Of a stretch of 64,000 nucleotides of DNA, positions 9,009 to 18,466 are shown piece by piece. The position numbers and the translations under genes are program-made. This DNA is from Bacillota bacterium (GTDB taxonomy: Bacteria > Bacillota > Clostridia > Christensenellales > UMGS416). The notes beneath the pieces were generated by a model. The model ran no database searches. It was not told the DNA's origin and worked only from the letters and a program-made list of their open reading frames with translations. Each line of letters begins with the position of its first letter. Position 1 is the first letter of the stretch. The stretch is from NCBI GenBank assembly GCA_023410875.1, contig JAEYPH010000080.1, forward strand, positions 10,455 through 74,454, read 5' to 3'.

Positions 9009-11078
9009 ATGAAAAAGAATACCGCTGGCAACAAACAGAAAACCCAAAGCCTGCTGAGAAACATCACGGTGTTTGTTTTCCTGATCAGCCTGTCTCCGTT
9101 GCTCATTATGGGCCTGCCCTCCATTCTCAGCACCAGTCAAATACTGCGGGATGAGACGATAAACTCCCGCAGGCAGCTCATACACCAGGGCGCTCTGTAC
9201 ATTGACCTGGTCATGAACGATGTGGAGAGCTTGATCGCCAACCTGGCGGGACTGGAAGAGCTGAACAACGCGTTGCTGGTGGATTCCCAGGAATCCTCCC
9301 ACGACAAGCGGGTGACCCAGGAGAGAATCGCCTACATTCTGAACGGTTATTCCAACTTGAAGGGCCTTGTATCCATCGACTTGTTTACCGAAGCCGGCGC
9401 CCATTACCATGTGGGGGAGACGCTCGGCAGCACCGGGATCAACACGGAGTTAAGGGACAGGCTGTTTCGCGAGACCGCTGCCGCCGGGGAGTTGGTGAAC
9501 TGGAGCGGCATTGAGCCAAGCATGATCTCCCGGTCGGAGCTTCCCCATGCCATCATCGCTTCAAAGATGCTCTTCGCCAAAATGCCCGGGGGGGAAAGCG
9601 GCAACGGCCTGCTGGTAGTCAGTTATGACCCCGCGGTTTTTGATCCTGTTTTTGGCGCCCCGACGGACCAGGGGTCCTATACAACCGTGCTGGACGCCCG
9701 TCACAGGATCATTTTTCACCCCGACAGCCGGGTGATCGGCAAGCCGCTTTCCGACGACATCGTGCGGAACATGGACGCGGACGCAGACGGATACTTCCAG
9801 CAGTCAATCGATGGACAATTGATGCTGGTCCTGTTCAGCAACACCCAGAAGGGCGGTTGGTCGGTCGCGGAATTTGTTCCGCTGGACAGCCTCATGGCGA
9901 CGATTAACACCTGGGTTGCCTTCCTTTCGGTGCTGTTTGTTTTTGGCGTCGCTGGGGTGCTCAATTTCATCCGGCTGATACGCAAACAGGTCGTACAGCC
10001 CATCAAGAAAATCACCGAGACATTTAAAACCCTGCAAAGCGGCGACTTCCACCATGCAGACAAACTGGTACTGAAGAACCGCGATGAGATTGGAGACCTT
10101 GGTGAATTGTTCAACAGTTTTATCGACGCCAGGGAAGACATCACGACGCAAAAGAGACTGGAGCGCCAACTGAGCCAGCAGAACCAGGAACTCCAGGAAA
10201 CACTGGGCCGGCTGAGAACCACCCAGGCACAAATGATCCAGCAGGAAAAGTTGGCGGGCATCGGCCAGCTGGCCGCGGGGGTGGCCCATGAAATCAACAA
10301 TCCCCTGGGCTATGTCATTGCGAACTTCGGCATGGCCGGCAAATATGTGATGAGGTTTGGCGCCGTGATGAATGTGGTGGACCGCTTGCGAAAGGGGGAA
10401 TCCGTGCGGCCAGCCGGAAGCGATGATACCGTGATCCGAGAACTTGACCTTGCCTGGAGGGAAAACAGGATCGAGGATGCACGAACGCAGATGCAGGAAA
10501 TCAACGACGACATCGCAGAAGGTCTGTCCAGGATCGCGAAAATTGTGGCTGGCCTGAAGAGCTTCTCCCGCGTGAGCCAGATGGAAGAGCGGGGCAGCTA
10601 TGACCTGAACCAAGGCATTGAGGAGACGCTGTTGATCGCCAACAACGAGTTGAGGTATAGCGCCGACGTGCAGTTTCAAGCAGGCGATATTCCCGCCGTT
10701 GCCGCCAACGGCGGCCAGATCAACCAGGTGCTGCTGAACATCATGCTCAATGCTGTGCACGCCATCAAGTCGCGCCATGGAAGCGAAAAAGGCGTCATCA
10801 CCATCGGCACATGCGTGGAGGGCAGCCATGTTTGCTGCCGCATTGCGGACAACGGCTGTGGCATGTCGCAGGAAGTGATGAAACATGTCTTCGAGCCCTT
10901 CTTCACGACCAAGGCTGTTGGGCAGGGCACCGGGCTCGGGCTGAGCATCGCCTATGACATTATCGTGAATAAGCACCTGGGGAAGCTGGAAATCTCTTCG
11001 GCGCCCGGCGAGGGGTCCGTCTTCTGTCTGCGGATACCAATTGGGCAAGAGGCCGACCATGAGGGGGAGTGCGGTTGA
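9009..11078 (+). CDS. Membrane sensor histidine kinase (Cache-like sensor, HAMP, HisKA, HATPase)
   Basis: The 689-residue protein has a membrane helix near residues 17-40, a ~250-residue extracytoplasmic sensor resembling dCache domains, a second helix near 298-320, a HAMP region and a coiled coil (residues ~375-415). The phospho-acceptor His is in AAGVAHEINNPLGY near residue 427. The ATPase part has the N box (NIMLNAVHAI), G1 (DNGCGM), F box (FEPFFTTK) and G2 (GQGTGLGLS), all intact. The HEINNP sequence places it with NtrB/ZraS-like kinases. It overlaps the next gene, an HDOD response regulator, so the two probably form one phosphorelay. Confidence 0.92.
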   Translation: MKKNTAGNKQKTQSLLRNITVFVFLISLSPLLIMGLPSILSTSQILRDETINSRRQLIHQGALYIDLVMNDVESLIANLAGLEELNNALLVDSQESSHDKRVTQERIAYILNGYSNLKGLVSIDLFTEAGAHYHVGETLGSTGINTELRDRLFRETAAAGELVNWSGIEPSMISRSELPHAIIASKMLFAKMPGGESGNGLLVVSYDPAVFDPVFGAPTDQGSYTTVLDARHRIIFHPDSRVIGKPLSDDIVRNMDADADGYFQQSIDGQLMLVLFSNTQKGGWSVAEFVPLDSLMATINTWVAFLSVLFVFGVAGVLNFIRLIRKQVVQPIKKITETFKTLQSGDFHHADKLVLKNRDEIGDLGELFNSFIDAREDITTQKRLERQLSQQNQELQETLGRLRTTQAQMIQQEKLAGIGQLAAGVAHEINNPLGYVIANFGMAGKYVMRFGAVMNVVDRLRKGESVRPAGSDDTVIRELDLAWRENRIEDARTQMQEINDDIAEGLSRIAKIVAGLKSFSRVSQMEERGSYDLNQGIEETLLIANNELRYSADVQFQAGDIPAVAANGGQINQVLLNIMLNAVHAIKSRHGSEKGVITIGTCVEGSHVCCRIADNGCGMSQEVMKHVFEPFFTTKAVGQGTGLGLSIAYDIIVNKHLGKLEISSAPGEGSVFCLRIPIGQEADHEGECG

Positions 11079-12259
11079 AAACCATCCTGTTTGTGGACGA
11101 TGAGGTGCAAATCCTGCGATCGCTTTCCCGCCTGTTTTCAGACTCGGAGCACAAGGTCATCCGAGCCGGCAGCGCCATAGAGGCGCTCAACGTGTGCGCC
11201 TGCACCAAAGTGGATCTGGTCGTTAGCGATATGCGGATGCCAGGGATGGACGGCGTGGAGTTGCTGGGCAGGATCAAACAGGAATATCCCCAAACCTTCC
11301 GTATGATCCTGAGCGGCTATTCAGACGAAGGCAAGATTCTCAACGCTTTGCAGAACAATGTCGCCATGGCCTATCTTTTCAAGCCTTGGGACAACGAGGC
11401 GCTCTACCAGACAATTTGTAAAGCTCTGGAAACCATCGACCTGTTTGCCAACGCCGATCTTCTGGCCGCGATCAACTCCATGGAGCAGCTCCCCGTGCTC
11501 AAGCCTTATCTGCAGGAAATTTTGCACGCCATTGAAACCGATGAGGACATCGCAACCGTCAGTGCAAAGATAGAGAAAGATCACTCCATCTCTGCAAAGG
11601 TCCTGCACGTCGCCAACTCCGCGTGTTTTGGTAAAATGACCGGTTCGGTGAAAAAGGCTGTGTCCTACCTTGGGCTGCACAACGTGAAAAACCTGATCCT
11701 GTCCGCTTCCATCGTGGATACCCTTGAGATCAGTGGGTATGGCAGGCAGTTCGTGGAAAACCTGTGGGCGCACTCCTTTTTGGCCAACAAGATCCTGCAG
11801 GCCATCCTTGCGCTGGCCCTGCCGCACGACGACCTTCACTTGATGAACGCCGCAGGATTGATGCACAACATCGGTATCGTTTTTTTACTCAAGTGTCGGG
11901 CTAGCCAGTATGTGCCGCTTGTTGTGGAATTGGCCCAACGCCCGGATAAATCCCTTTCCGCCCTGGAACAGGAGCGGTTCGGCTTCACCCATGCGCAAGC
12001 CGGCGGTTATATGCTGAAGTGGTGGAACCTGCCCTTCCCGATTGTGGAAGCGGCGCTGTATCATGACAACCCGGCCGATGGCCGGATTCTGAACAAAGAG
12101 CTGGTGTGCGCCATGCACATTGCACAGCAGGTTGCCAGTGAAAGGCTGGGGATGACACCGGATTGCGTCTGGATGCCGGAAGTCTATTCGTGTTTGAGCA
12201 TCGACAAGGGCCAATTGGACACGGCGTTGGCAGACCTGCCAATAAGGGCAGGAGGGTGA
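11075..12259 (+). CDS. Response regulator with HDOD output domain
   Basis: This 394-residue protein has an N-terminal receiver (ILFVDDE, phospho-acceptor in LVVSDMRMPG, Lys in LFKPWD) and a C-terminal HDOD domain (residues ~130-330; DHSISAKVLHVANSACFG, NAAGLMHNIGIVFLL). HDOD domains resemble HD phosphohydrolases but usually lack the metal-binding residues and act in signalling. The TTG at 11075 is preferred: GAGGGGGAG lies just upstream and the codon overlaps the kinase stop as TTGA. A GTG at 11069 is the alternative. Translational coupling to the kinase implies a cognate pair. Confidence 0.88.
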   Translation: MKTILFVDDEVQILRSLSRLFSDSEHKVIRAGSAIEALNVCACTKVDLVVSDMRMPGMDGVELLGRIKQEYPQTFRMILSGYSDEGKILNALQNNVAMAYLFKPWDNEALYQTICKALETIDLFANADLLAAINSMEQLPVLKPYLQEILHAIETDEDIATVSAKIEKDHSISAKVLHVANSACFGKMTGSVKKAVSYLGLHNVKNLILSASIVDTLEISGYGRQFVENLWAHSFLANKILQAILALALPHDDLHLMNAAGLMHNIGIVFLLKCRASQYVPLVVELAQRPDKSLSALEQERFGFTHAQAGGYMLKWWNLPFPIVEAALYHDNPADGRILNKELVCAMHIAQQVASERLGMTPDCVWMPEVYSCLSIDKGQLDTALADLPIRAGG

Positions 12260-12260
12260 C

Positions 12261-12662
12261 ATGGGTTCTGAGGAGACGGCGATGAAAACGGTGCTCGTGG
12301 TGGACGATGAGCAGGCGATGCTCCGGGTTTTCGCCCGTATGCTGGACGGCATCGGCTGCCGTACGCTGCTTTGCTGCACGCCGCAGCAGGCACTGGAAGC
12401 GCTGGCCGGCACAAAGGCCGACGTCATTGTTTGCGACCAGTCGCTGCCGGGGATGACGGGGCTGCAGTTCCTCCGCCATGCCAGGGACATGCAACCCCAT
12501 ACGGAGCGCCTGCTGATGTCCGGTTATGTGGACAAGCGCATGGCCGCCGATGCGATTGCCGGCGGTGACATTGCCGGAATCATCCACAAGCCCTTCGACA
12601 CAGCACAAGTGATGGATAGGATCGCACAGGCGATCAGGAGCGGTACACGGAGCAATGGATGA
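12261..12662 (+). CDS. Single-domain response regulator
   Basis: A 133-residue stand-alone receiver domain: acidic pocket in VLVVDDEQ, phospho-acceptor Asp in VIVCDQSLPG, the conserved Ser in LLMSGYVD and Lys in IHKPFD. There is no output domain, so it may shuttle phosphate or act on protein partners. Two starts have good ribosome sites: ATG 12261 (AGGAGGGTGAC) and ATG 12282 (GAGGAGACGGCG); the first is used here. It starts one base after the HDOD regulator ends, within one operon. Confidence 0.88.
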   Translation: MGSEETAMKTVLVVDDEQAMLRVFARMLDGIGCRTLLCCTPQQALEALAGTKADVIVCDQSLPGMTGLQFLRHARDMQPHTERLLMSGYVDKRMAADAIAGGDIAGIIHKPFDTAQVMDRIAQAIRSGTRSNG

Positions 12663-12675
12663 CCGGAGGTGAACG

Positions 12676-13332
12676 ATGCACACCCAGCAGGAAGCACAGA
12701 AGGACCGGCCATTGGCAGCGGATTCCGTTGGCGGTTTTCACTGCAGCCATGTTCAGCCCCATTTCCTCTTTAATGCACTGAGCCAGATCGGCGCCGCGAT
12801 CGGGCCGAATCCCAAGGCCGCCAAAGAGTTGGTGCTGTGCCTGGCCGATCTGCTCCGTGCGGGGATCGGACATGAGGAAGCGGACCTGCACAGCCTGGAT
12901 GAGGAGATGGACCTGGTAAAAAGCTACGCAGCCATCGAGCAGGAACGGTTTCGCGGCAAGCTCGTGATCGAGATTGCAGCCGCCGACGGCCTGGCGGCCA
13001 CGCTGCCGGCATTCTCTCTGGTGCGGCTGGCCGAGCACCTGCTGCGAGAAACCCTGCTGCCCTGCGGCGGAGGCACACTCCGGATCAGCACCGGGCGGCG
13101 CGATGGGTGCGTGTGCTGCGAACTGTCGGCTGTGCCGCAGGAGGGCAGGCCCCGGCAGCCCTATGGATCCGGCGATGGGGCCCTGCCTCCCGGTATCGAC
13201 GGCTGGCTGCGCCGGTCCTCTGGCAGCAGGCTGGAGACGGCATTCCGAGACGGACAACTCATCAAAGCCTGGTTCACAGTACCAGAAACGACAGGAAGGG
13301 TCGGGTATGACCATGAAAATAATGATCGTTGA
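12676..13332 (+). CDS. Degenerate LytS-type histidine kinase (His_kinase domain)
   Basis: This 218-residue soluble protein carries the LytS/YehU His_kinase signature, HVQPHFLFNALSQIG, with the phospho-acceptor His near residue 33, and the following AKELVLCLADLLRAGI helix. The C-terminal half aligns in position with a HATPase_c domain, but the N box (expected ENAxKHG) is replaced by LAEHLLRETLLPCGGGTL and no DxGxG or GxGxGL box is visible. It may therefore lack kinase activity and act as a phosphotransfer or regulatory partner. No membrane segment is present. Its last 26 bases overlap the next regulator gene. Confidence 0.75.
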   Translation: MHTQQEAQKDRPLAADSVGGFHCSHVQPHFLFNALSQIGAAIGPNPKAAKELVLCLADLLRAGIGHEEADLHSLDEEMDLVKSYAAIEQERFRGKLVIEIAAADGLAATLPAFSLVRLAEHLLRETLLPCGGGTLRISTGRRDGCVCCELSAVPQEGRPRQPYGSGDGALPPGIDGWLRRSSGSRLETAFRDGQLIKAWFTVPETTGRVGYDHENNDR

Positions 13333-14209
13333 TGACGAGCCGGCGATCCTTGCGGAAATCGAAACCCTTGTGAAGGAATATGATCCCGACGGCTGCGTTC
13401 ATGGCTTCACGGACCCGCTGGAAGCCATTTCTGCGGTGCAGCATTGTGGCATGGTGGACTGTGCTCTGCTGGATATCGAAATGGCGGGTCTCAGCGGGCT
13501 GGAGCTGACCGAGCGCCTGCAGATGAAATGCCCGTCTATCCGAATCATTTATATCACGGCATACAACACCTACGCCACCGAGGCCTTCGAACGCAGCGCC
13601 ATCGATTATGTCCTCAAGCCGATCCGCAAGGAGCGGCTCTACAAAGCGATGGACAAGGCCAAGGCGGTCATCGAATCCTTGGCAATCGCAACAAAAAAAC
13701 CGGATTACCGCATCTTCACGTTTGGCAAGCTGGTCGTGCTGCGTGGCAGCCAGGCGGTCAGATGGCAGCGAAACAAGTCGGAAGAGGTGTTCGCGTATCT
13801 ACTGGAGAATGCCGGCACTCCCATCCACAAGGACGTGCTGTGTGAGCTGGCCTGGCCGGACTATGACTACAAACGGGCGTTGGTCAACCTGCAGTCTACG
13901 ATCTATTCCATCCGCAAGGATTTGAGCCTGAACCAAAACGACTTGTTCAGAATCGATTATTCCAACAATTGCTATGCCTTGATCCTGAACGGTGTCCCTG
14001 TGGATTTCCTGGAGTTTGAAAAACTGCTAAGTCGATCCGTGGAGGCCAACGACGCGGCGGCCTTTATAAAGGCGGTTCGACTCTATAAACGCGGCGAGTA
14101 TCTATCGGAGAACGGTTGGTCCTGGGCGGAGGTGCGAAGGGCCATCCACCAAAAAAAGCTGAACGCGGCCAACCGGCGGTTCCGCCCCCCCGCGCAGATG
14201 CTCAATTAA
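13307..14209 (+). CDS. Response regulator with SARP-like DNA-binding output
   Basis: The 300-residue protein joins a LytR-like receiver (MIVDDEPAIL, phospho-acceptor in ALLDIEMAGLSG, YVLKPIRKE) to a winged-helix domain (residues ~140-215, FTFGKLVVLRG..FAYLLENAG..LCELAW) and a short helical BTAD-like tail, the arrangement of SARP-family activators. ATG at 13307 is used because MTMKIMIVDDE is the natural receiver N-terminus; the longer open frame back to 12974 merely overlaps the kinase gene. It probably binds DNA as the output of this two-component cassette. A terminator follows at 14228. Confidence 0.85.
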   Translation: MTMKIMIVDDEPAILAEIETLVKEYDPDGCVHGFTDPLEAISAVQHCGMVDCALLDIEMAGLSGLELTERLQMKCPSIRIIYITAYNTYATEAFERSAIDYVLKPIRKERLYKAMDKAKAVIESLAIATKKPDYRIFTFGKLVVLRGSQAVRWQRNKSEEVFAYLLENAGTPIHKDVLCELAWPDYDYKRALVNLQSTIYSIRKDLSLNQNDLFRIDYSNNCYALILNGVPVDFLEFEKLLSRSVEANDAAAFIKAVRLYKRGEYLSENGWSWAEVRRAIHQKKLNAANRRFRPPAQMLN

Positions 14210-14227
14210 GTCCGGCCTCATCTTATC

Positions 14228-14258
14228 AACCGACCAGGCTCTCGCCTGGCCGGTTTTC
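14228..14258 (+). terminator. Intrinsic terminator of the signalling operon
   Basis: AACCGaCCAGGC / GCCTGGcCGGTT hairpin with a TCTC loop is followed by TTCTC. It separates the two-component genes from the cheW-receptor pair. Confidence 0.75.
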
Positions 14259-14334
14259 TCTGTCAGTATTCTGTCAGAGCCTTGTTTTATACTTTGGTCA
14301 CAGCATACACAAAGCCACCAATGGAGGTCGATGC

Positions 14335-14829
14335 ATGAGTGAACGAACGAACACCAGCGAGTTGGAGGACATGCAGCGCAGCCGCTACCTGGCGTTCACG
14401 GTTGGGTCCGAAACCTATGGGATCGAAATTGGGAATGTGAAAGAGATCATCGGTCTGCAACCCATCACGCCTCTGCCGGAGGCGCCTGGCCATGTGAAGG
14501 GCATCATCAATCTGCGCGGCAGGATCATTCCCGTGGTCTCCTCCCGTCTGCGTTTCGGCATGCCGGAAGCGGACTACACCGACCGGACCTGCATTGTCGT
14601 CATTCAAAGCGCCGACGCCGATGTGGGCCTCGTTGTGGACAGCGTGTCGGAAGTGCTGCCAATCAACGAAGAGAACATTGTGCCCCCGCCTGCCTTGCAA
14701 CCCTCTGGCAAGGCGGCGGTCGTCAGGGGCATCGGCATGGTGGGAAATGACGTAAAGCTGCTGCTGGACTGCCAGACACTGTTCTGCGACGAAGAGCGGA
14801 GCATTTATGAAAAGGAGATAAACCTATGA
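14335..14829 (+). CDS. cheW: CheW-like chemotaxis coupling protein
   Basis: A 164-residue single CheW domain with the typical run YLAFTVGSETYGIEI, VKEIIGLQPITPLP, HVKGIINLRGRIIPV and a conserved arginine in INLRG. CheW couples chemoreceptors to the CheA kinase. ATG 14335 is preferred to the longer frame since it follows GGAGG at 14323-14327 and gives the family N-terminus. It overlaps the receptor gene by ATGA, so the two are translated together; no cheA, cheY or flagellar gene is in the window. Confidence 0.92.
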   Translation: MSERTNTSELEDMQRSRYLAFTVGSETYGIEIGNVKEIIGLQPITPLPEAPGHVKGIINLRGRIIPVVSSRLRFGMPEADYTDRTCIVVIQSADADVGLVVDSVSEVLPINEENIVPPPALQPSGKAAVVRGIGMVGNDVKLLLDCQTLFCDEERSIYEKEINL

Positions 14830-17800
14830 AAATCGCGGTCAAACTATCCATCGCATTCATCGCCGTCGCATTGATCACGCTGGTGATCGGCGTGGTGAGC
14901 ATCATTGAGCTTAACAGCGTGGGCAACAGTCACGAAATGCTGTTTAGAACCTACGGCAATTCGCAGGGCTTGCTGGGCAAGGTCTATACTTCCATCCTGC
15001 AGAATCGCCTGGCTATCCGCGACGTCGTGCTGTCACAGGACGACGCCAAGGTCGCGCCGACCGCGGAAAAGATGAAGGGCTATGATCAGGCGATCGCCGG
15101 CAACATGGCCGAACTTGCAACTCTCTTTATCGCCGAAAAAGACCTGGCCGCCTATGAAGAGCTGCAGGAAGCTGTGCAGGATTACCTGGACGTGCGCGAC
15201 GAGGCCTTTGCGCTGGTGCAGCAGGGCAACTACGCCGATGCCAAGGCCCTCATGGAGTCCGACCGGGTCATCAACATCGTGGGCCACCTGGATAAGGATA
15301 TCACCAGCATTATCGACACCAACATCCAGACCGCCGAAGAGCACATGGATGTCATGTCCAGCAACGGACAGACCTTGAACTTGATTTTCATCATCGTTAT
15401 GATCGTCAGCTTCGTGGGCGCCCTGGCTTTGGGCTTCACGATGGCCCGCTCCATCAGCAAGCCGATTGCCGCCGTCGTGAAGGCTGCCGACCAGCTGGCC
15501 GTCGGTGACACCAACATCAGCCTGAACATCCATACAAAGGATGAAACCGGCATGCTCGCCCGCTCCTTTGAGCGCATGGTGGCGGCGCTGCGCGGCCTCG
15601 TGACCGACGCCAACATGCTCGTAGACGCGGCCATGGAGGGCAAGCTCTCCACCCGTGCCGACGCAACGGCCCACCAAGGCGACTACCGCCGCATCGTAGA
15701 CGGCGTGAACCGCACGCTGGATGCGGTGATCGAACCGCTCAATGCGGCTTCTGAGCAGCTGGATCGAATGGCTGCTGGCGCAGACCTGCCGTTGATCGAC
15801 GCCGATCTGTACAAAGGTGATTTCAAAACCATCGTAAACAATCTGAACAAGGTACGCGAATCCCTGTACCTTTTGCTTGAGGATTCGGGGATGCTTGCCC
15901 AAGGCGCGTCTGAGGGCAGGCTGTCGACGAGGGCCGATGTTTCCAGGCACAAGGGGGGGTATGCTACGCTGATCAAGGGCATCAACGACACCCTGGATGC
16001 GGTCATCATACCGCTGAACGTGGCTGCAAACTATGTGGATCGCATCTCCAAGGGAGACATTCCCGAGAAGATTACAGCCAGTTACAACGGCGATTTCAAT
16101 ACGATCAAGAACAACCTGAACACCTGCATCGACGCGGTGAACCTGTTGGTCGAAGATGCAAACATGCTGTCTGCCGCCGCCGTGGAAGGGCGCCTGGCAA
16201 CCCGCGCCGACGCAACGCGTCACCGGGGAGACTTCCGCAAGGTTGTCAAGGGCGTCAATGACACACTGGACGCCGTAACGGGGCCGCTGAGTGTGGCCGC
16301 CAACTATGTAGACCGGATCAGCAAAGGTGACATCCCCGAAAAGATCACAGCCAGCTACAACGGCGACTTCAACACGATCAAGAACAACCTGAACACCTGC
16401 ATCGACGCGGTGAATCTGTTGGTTTCCGACGCCAATATGCTGTCCAGTTCCGCGGTCGAGGGCAAACTGGCAACCCGCGCCGACGCATCCCGCCATCAAG
16501 GTGATTTCTGTAAAGTCGTCAAAGGTGTCAATGACACGCTGGACGCGGTCATTCTTCCGCTGAACATGGCTGCAAATTATGTCGACCGTATCTCCAAAGG
16601 CGACATCCCGGAAAAAATCACCGCCGGCTACAACGGCGACTTCAATACGATCAAGAGCAACCTGAACACCTGCATCGACGCGGTGAACCGGCTCATCGGC
16701 GATGTCAACGCACTGTCCGCCGCCGCCGTGCAAGGAAACTTTGCGACCCGCGCCGATGCGGCCAAGCACCAGGGCGACTTCCGCAGGATCGTTGAAGGCG
16801 TCAATGCCACGCTGGACAGCATCGTTACACCCATCAACGAAGTGATGAGCGTGATGCACAAGATAGCTCTCAACGATTTCACAGTTAAAATGGAGGGCAC
16901 TTACTCCGGCATGCCGCAGGAGCTGGCCCAGAGCATCAATGAGACCCACCATAAGCTCATCGACATACAGACCGTCATGGTGAACCTGTCCCAAGGAAAC
17001 ACGACCCAGCTGGAGGGGTACCAGAAGATCGGCAAACGCAGCGAGAACGATAAGCTGATGCCGGCGATTATCGGCTGCATGCAGACGATCAACAGCCTGG
17101 TGGACGAGGCCGGCCGCCTGTCCCGGGAGGCCGCCGCCGGCAACCTCCAGGTGCGGGGGGATGCTTCAGGCTTCCAGGGGATGTACATCCGCGTCATCGA
17201 GGGCATCAACGGCATGCTGGATGCCGTGGCCGAGCCGTTGAACGAAGCGCAGACGGTGCTGGCTGCCATGGCCGACAACGATTACACCACCGACATGAGC
17301 ACCGATTACAACGGCAGTTACCGCACGCTGGCCGAATCGGTGAATCGCGTGCAGGATACGCTCAATGAAGTGCTGGGCGACCTGGCCAGCGCCGCCGAAC
17401 AGGTGTCCAGCGGTACCCGTCAGGTCAGCGACGGCAGCCAGGCTCTCTCCCAGGGCGCCACCGAGCAGGCCAGCGCCATCGAAGAGCTGTCGGCGTCGAT
17501 CACGGAGATTGCCGCACAGACCAGGCAGAACGCCATGAATGCCAGCCAAGCCAGCAGCCTCTCGGTGGCGGCCAAGCAGAATGCCGAGACCGGCAACACC
17601 CAGATGGGCCAGATGCTGCAATCCATGAATGAGATCAACGAAGCTTCGACCGGCATCAGCCGCATCATCAAGGTCATCGACGATATCGCTTTCCAGACAA
17701 ATCTGCTGGCATTGAACGCCGCCGTAGAGGCTGCCCGTGCCGGGCAGCATGGCAAGGGCTTTGCGGTGGTGGCCGAGGAAGTGCGCAACCTGGCTGCCCG

Positions 17801-18245
17801 CAGCGCCAACGCCGCCAAGGAGACAACGGCGATGATCGAGAGCTCCATTGTGAAGGTGGGTGGCGGCACAAAGATCGCCAACGACACGGCCAAGGCGCTG
17901 GTGCGCATCGTGGAAGGTGTGGATCAGGTATCCCAGCTGTTGGGAGGCATTGCCACGGCCAGCAATGACCAGGCCACCGCCGTGGCCCAGGTGAACCGGG
18001 GTATCGAGCAGGTGAGCCAGGTCGTACAGACCAACAGCGCCACCGCCGAGGAGAGCGCCGCTACCAGCGAAGAGCTCTCCGGGCAGGCGGAGATGCTCAA
18101 AGAAATGGTGAGCCGCTTCCGCCTGAAGGGCCAAGCCAGCAAGGCCGCGCCCACTGCCCGGGCGGCCTTGGCTGCCGGCCGTGAGGAACCCCGTTCCACC
18201 CGCAAACGCATCAGCCTGACCGACCGGGAGTTCGGGAAGTACTAA
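14826..18245 (+). CDS. Poly-HAMP methyl-accepting chemotaxis receptor
   Basis: This 1139-residue receptor has a first membrane helix (residues ~7-29), a four-helix-bundle-type sensor (~30-180), a second helix (~185-207), a canonical HAMP domain and then a very long run of HAMP-like repeats to about residue 840. Three consecutive units carry YVDRISKGDIPEKITA at exact 273-bp (91-residue) spacing. The C-terminal signalling domain is complete, with the hairpin tip DDIAFQTNLLALNAAVEAARAG and QVNRGIEQVS. It ends EFGKY without a CheR-tethering pentapeptide. It is cotranslated with CheW. The repeat array is much longer than in ordinary receptors. Confidence 0.93.
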   Translation: MKIAVKLSIAFIAVALITLVIGVVSIIELNSVGNSHEMLFRTYGNSQGLLGKVYTSILQNRLAIRDVVLSQDDAKVAPTAEKMKGYDQAIAGNMAELATLFIAEKDLAAYEELQEAVQDYLDVRDEAFALVQQGNYADAKALMESDRVINIVGHLDKDITSIIDTNIQTAEEHMDVMSSNGQTLNLIFIIVMIVSFVGALALGFTMARSISKPIAAVVKAADQLAVGDTNISLNIHTKDETGMLARSFERMVAALRGLVTDANMLVDAAMEGKLSTRADATAHQGDYRRIVDGVNRTLDAVIEPLNAASEQLDRMAAGADLPLIDADLYKGDFKTIVNNLNKVRESLYLLLEDSGMLAQGASEGRLSTRADVSRHKGGYATLIKGINDTLDAVIIPLNVAANYVDRISKGDIPEKITASYNGDFNTIKNNLNTCIDAVNLLVEDANMLSAAAVEGRLATRADATRHRGDFRKVVKGVNDTLDAVTGPLSVAANYVDRISKGDIPEKITASYNGDFNTIKNNLNTCIDAVNLLVSDANMLSSSAVEGKLATRADASRHQGDFCKVVKGVNDTLDAVILPLNMAANYVDRISKGDIPEKITAGYNGDFNTIKSNLNTCIDAVNRLIGDVNALSAAAVQGNFATRADAAKHQGDFRRIVEGVNATLDSIVTPINEVMSVMHKIALNDFTVKMEGTYSGMPQELAQSINETHHKLIDIQTVMVNLSQGNTTQLEGYQKIGKRSENDKLMPAIIGCMQTINSLVDEAGRLSREAAAGNLQVRGDASGFQGMYIRVIEGINGMLDAVAEPLNEAQTVLAAMADNDYTTDMSTDYNGSYRTLAESVNRVQDTLNEVLGDLASAAEQVSSGTRQVSDGSQALSQGATEQASAIEELSASITEIAAQTRQNAMNASQASSLSVAAKQNAETGNTQMGQMLQSMNEINEASTGISRIIKVIDDIAFQTNLLALNAAVEAARAGQHGKGFAVVAEEVRNLAARSANAAKETTAMIESSIVKVGGGTKIANDTAKALVRIVEGVDQVSQLLGGIATASNDQATAVAQVNRGIEQVSQVVQTNSATAEESAATSEELSGQAEMLKEMVSRFRLKGQASKAAPTARAALAAGREEPRSTRKRISLTDREFGKY

Positions 18246-18271
18246 AGAACTAGAAGCATAAACCATGACAC

Positions 18272-18300
18272 GAAGGCACGCCGCACGGCGTGCCTTCTTA
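18272..18300 (+). terminator. Intrinsic terminator after the chemoreceptor gene
   Basis: AAGGCACGCCG-CA-CGGCGTGCCTT, an 11-bp perfect stem, followed by CTTAATT. Confidence 0.8.
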
Positions 18301-18359
18301 ATTCAGGAGATAAAATGAAGCTGAAATCCAAGGCCCTGTTCTTAAGGTACAAGAGTTTG

Positions 18360-18365
18360 TATAAT
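18360..18365 (+). promoter_or_regulatory. Probable -10 element of the AmmeMemoRadiSam operon
   Basis: TATAAT in the 220-bp gap before the amrBA gene; the -35 is weak (TGTTCT with 17-bp spacing). A 23-codon open frame with a ribosome site begins at 18315 but runs across this element and is not called. Confidence 0.5.
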
Positions 18366-18466
18366 AGAGGTAGCGTGGGTGTATGAACGCAAGCAAGAAA
18401 CTCAGAATAGGAAGGCGTATCTGCCAGTCGCGTCTATTTGCGATAGAATAGGGAAGGTGAGGCTTC

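Noticed and set aside
15033..16994. 653-codon minus-strand open frame
   Set aside because: Shadow of the repetitive chemoreceptor gene; its own repeats mirror the HAMP repeats.
18315..18386. 23-codon frame with a ribosome site (MKLKSK start)
   Set aside because: It runs through the probable -10 element of the next operon, is very short and has no visible homology.
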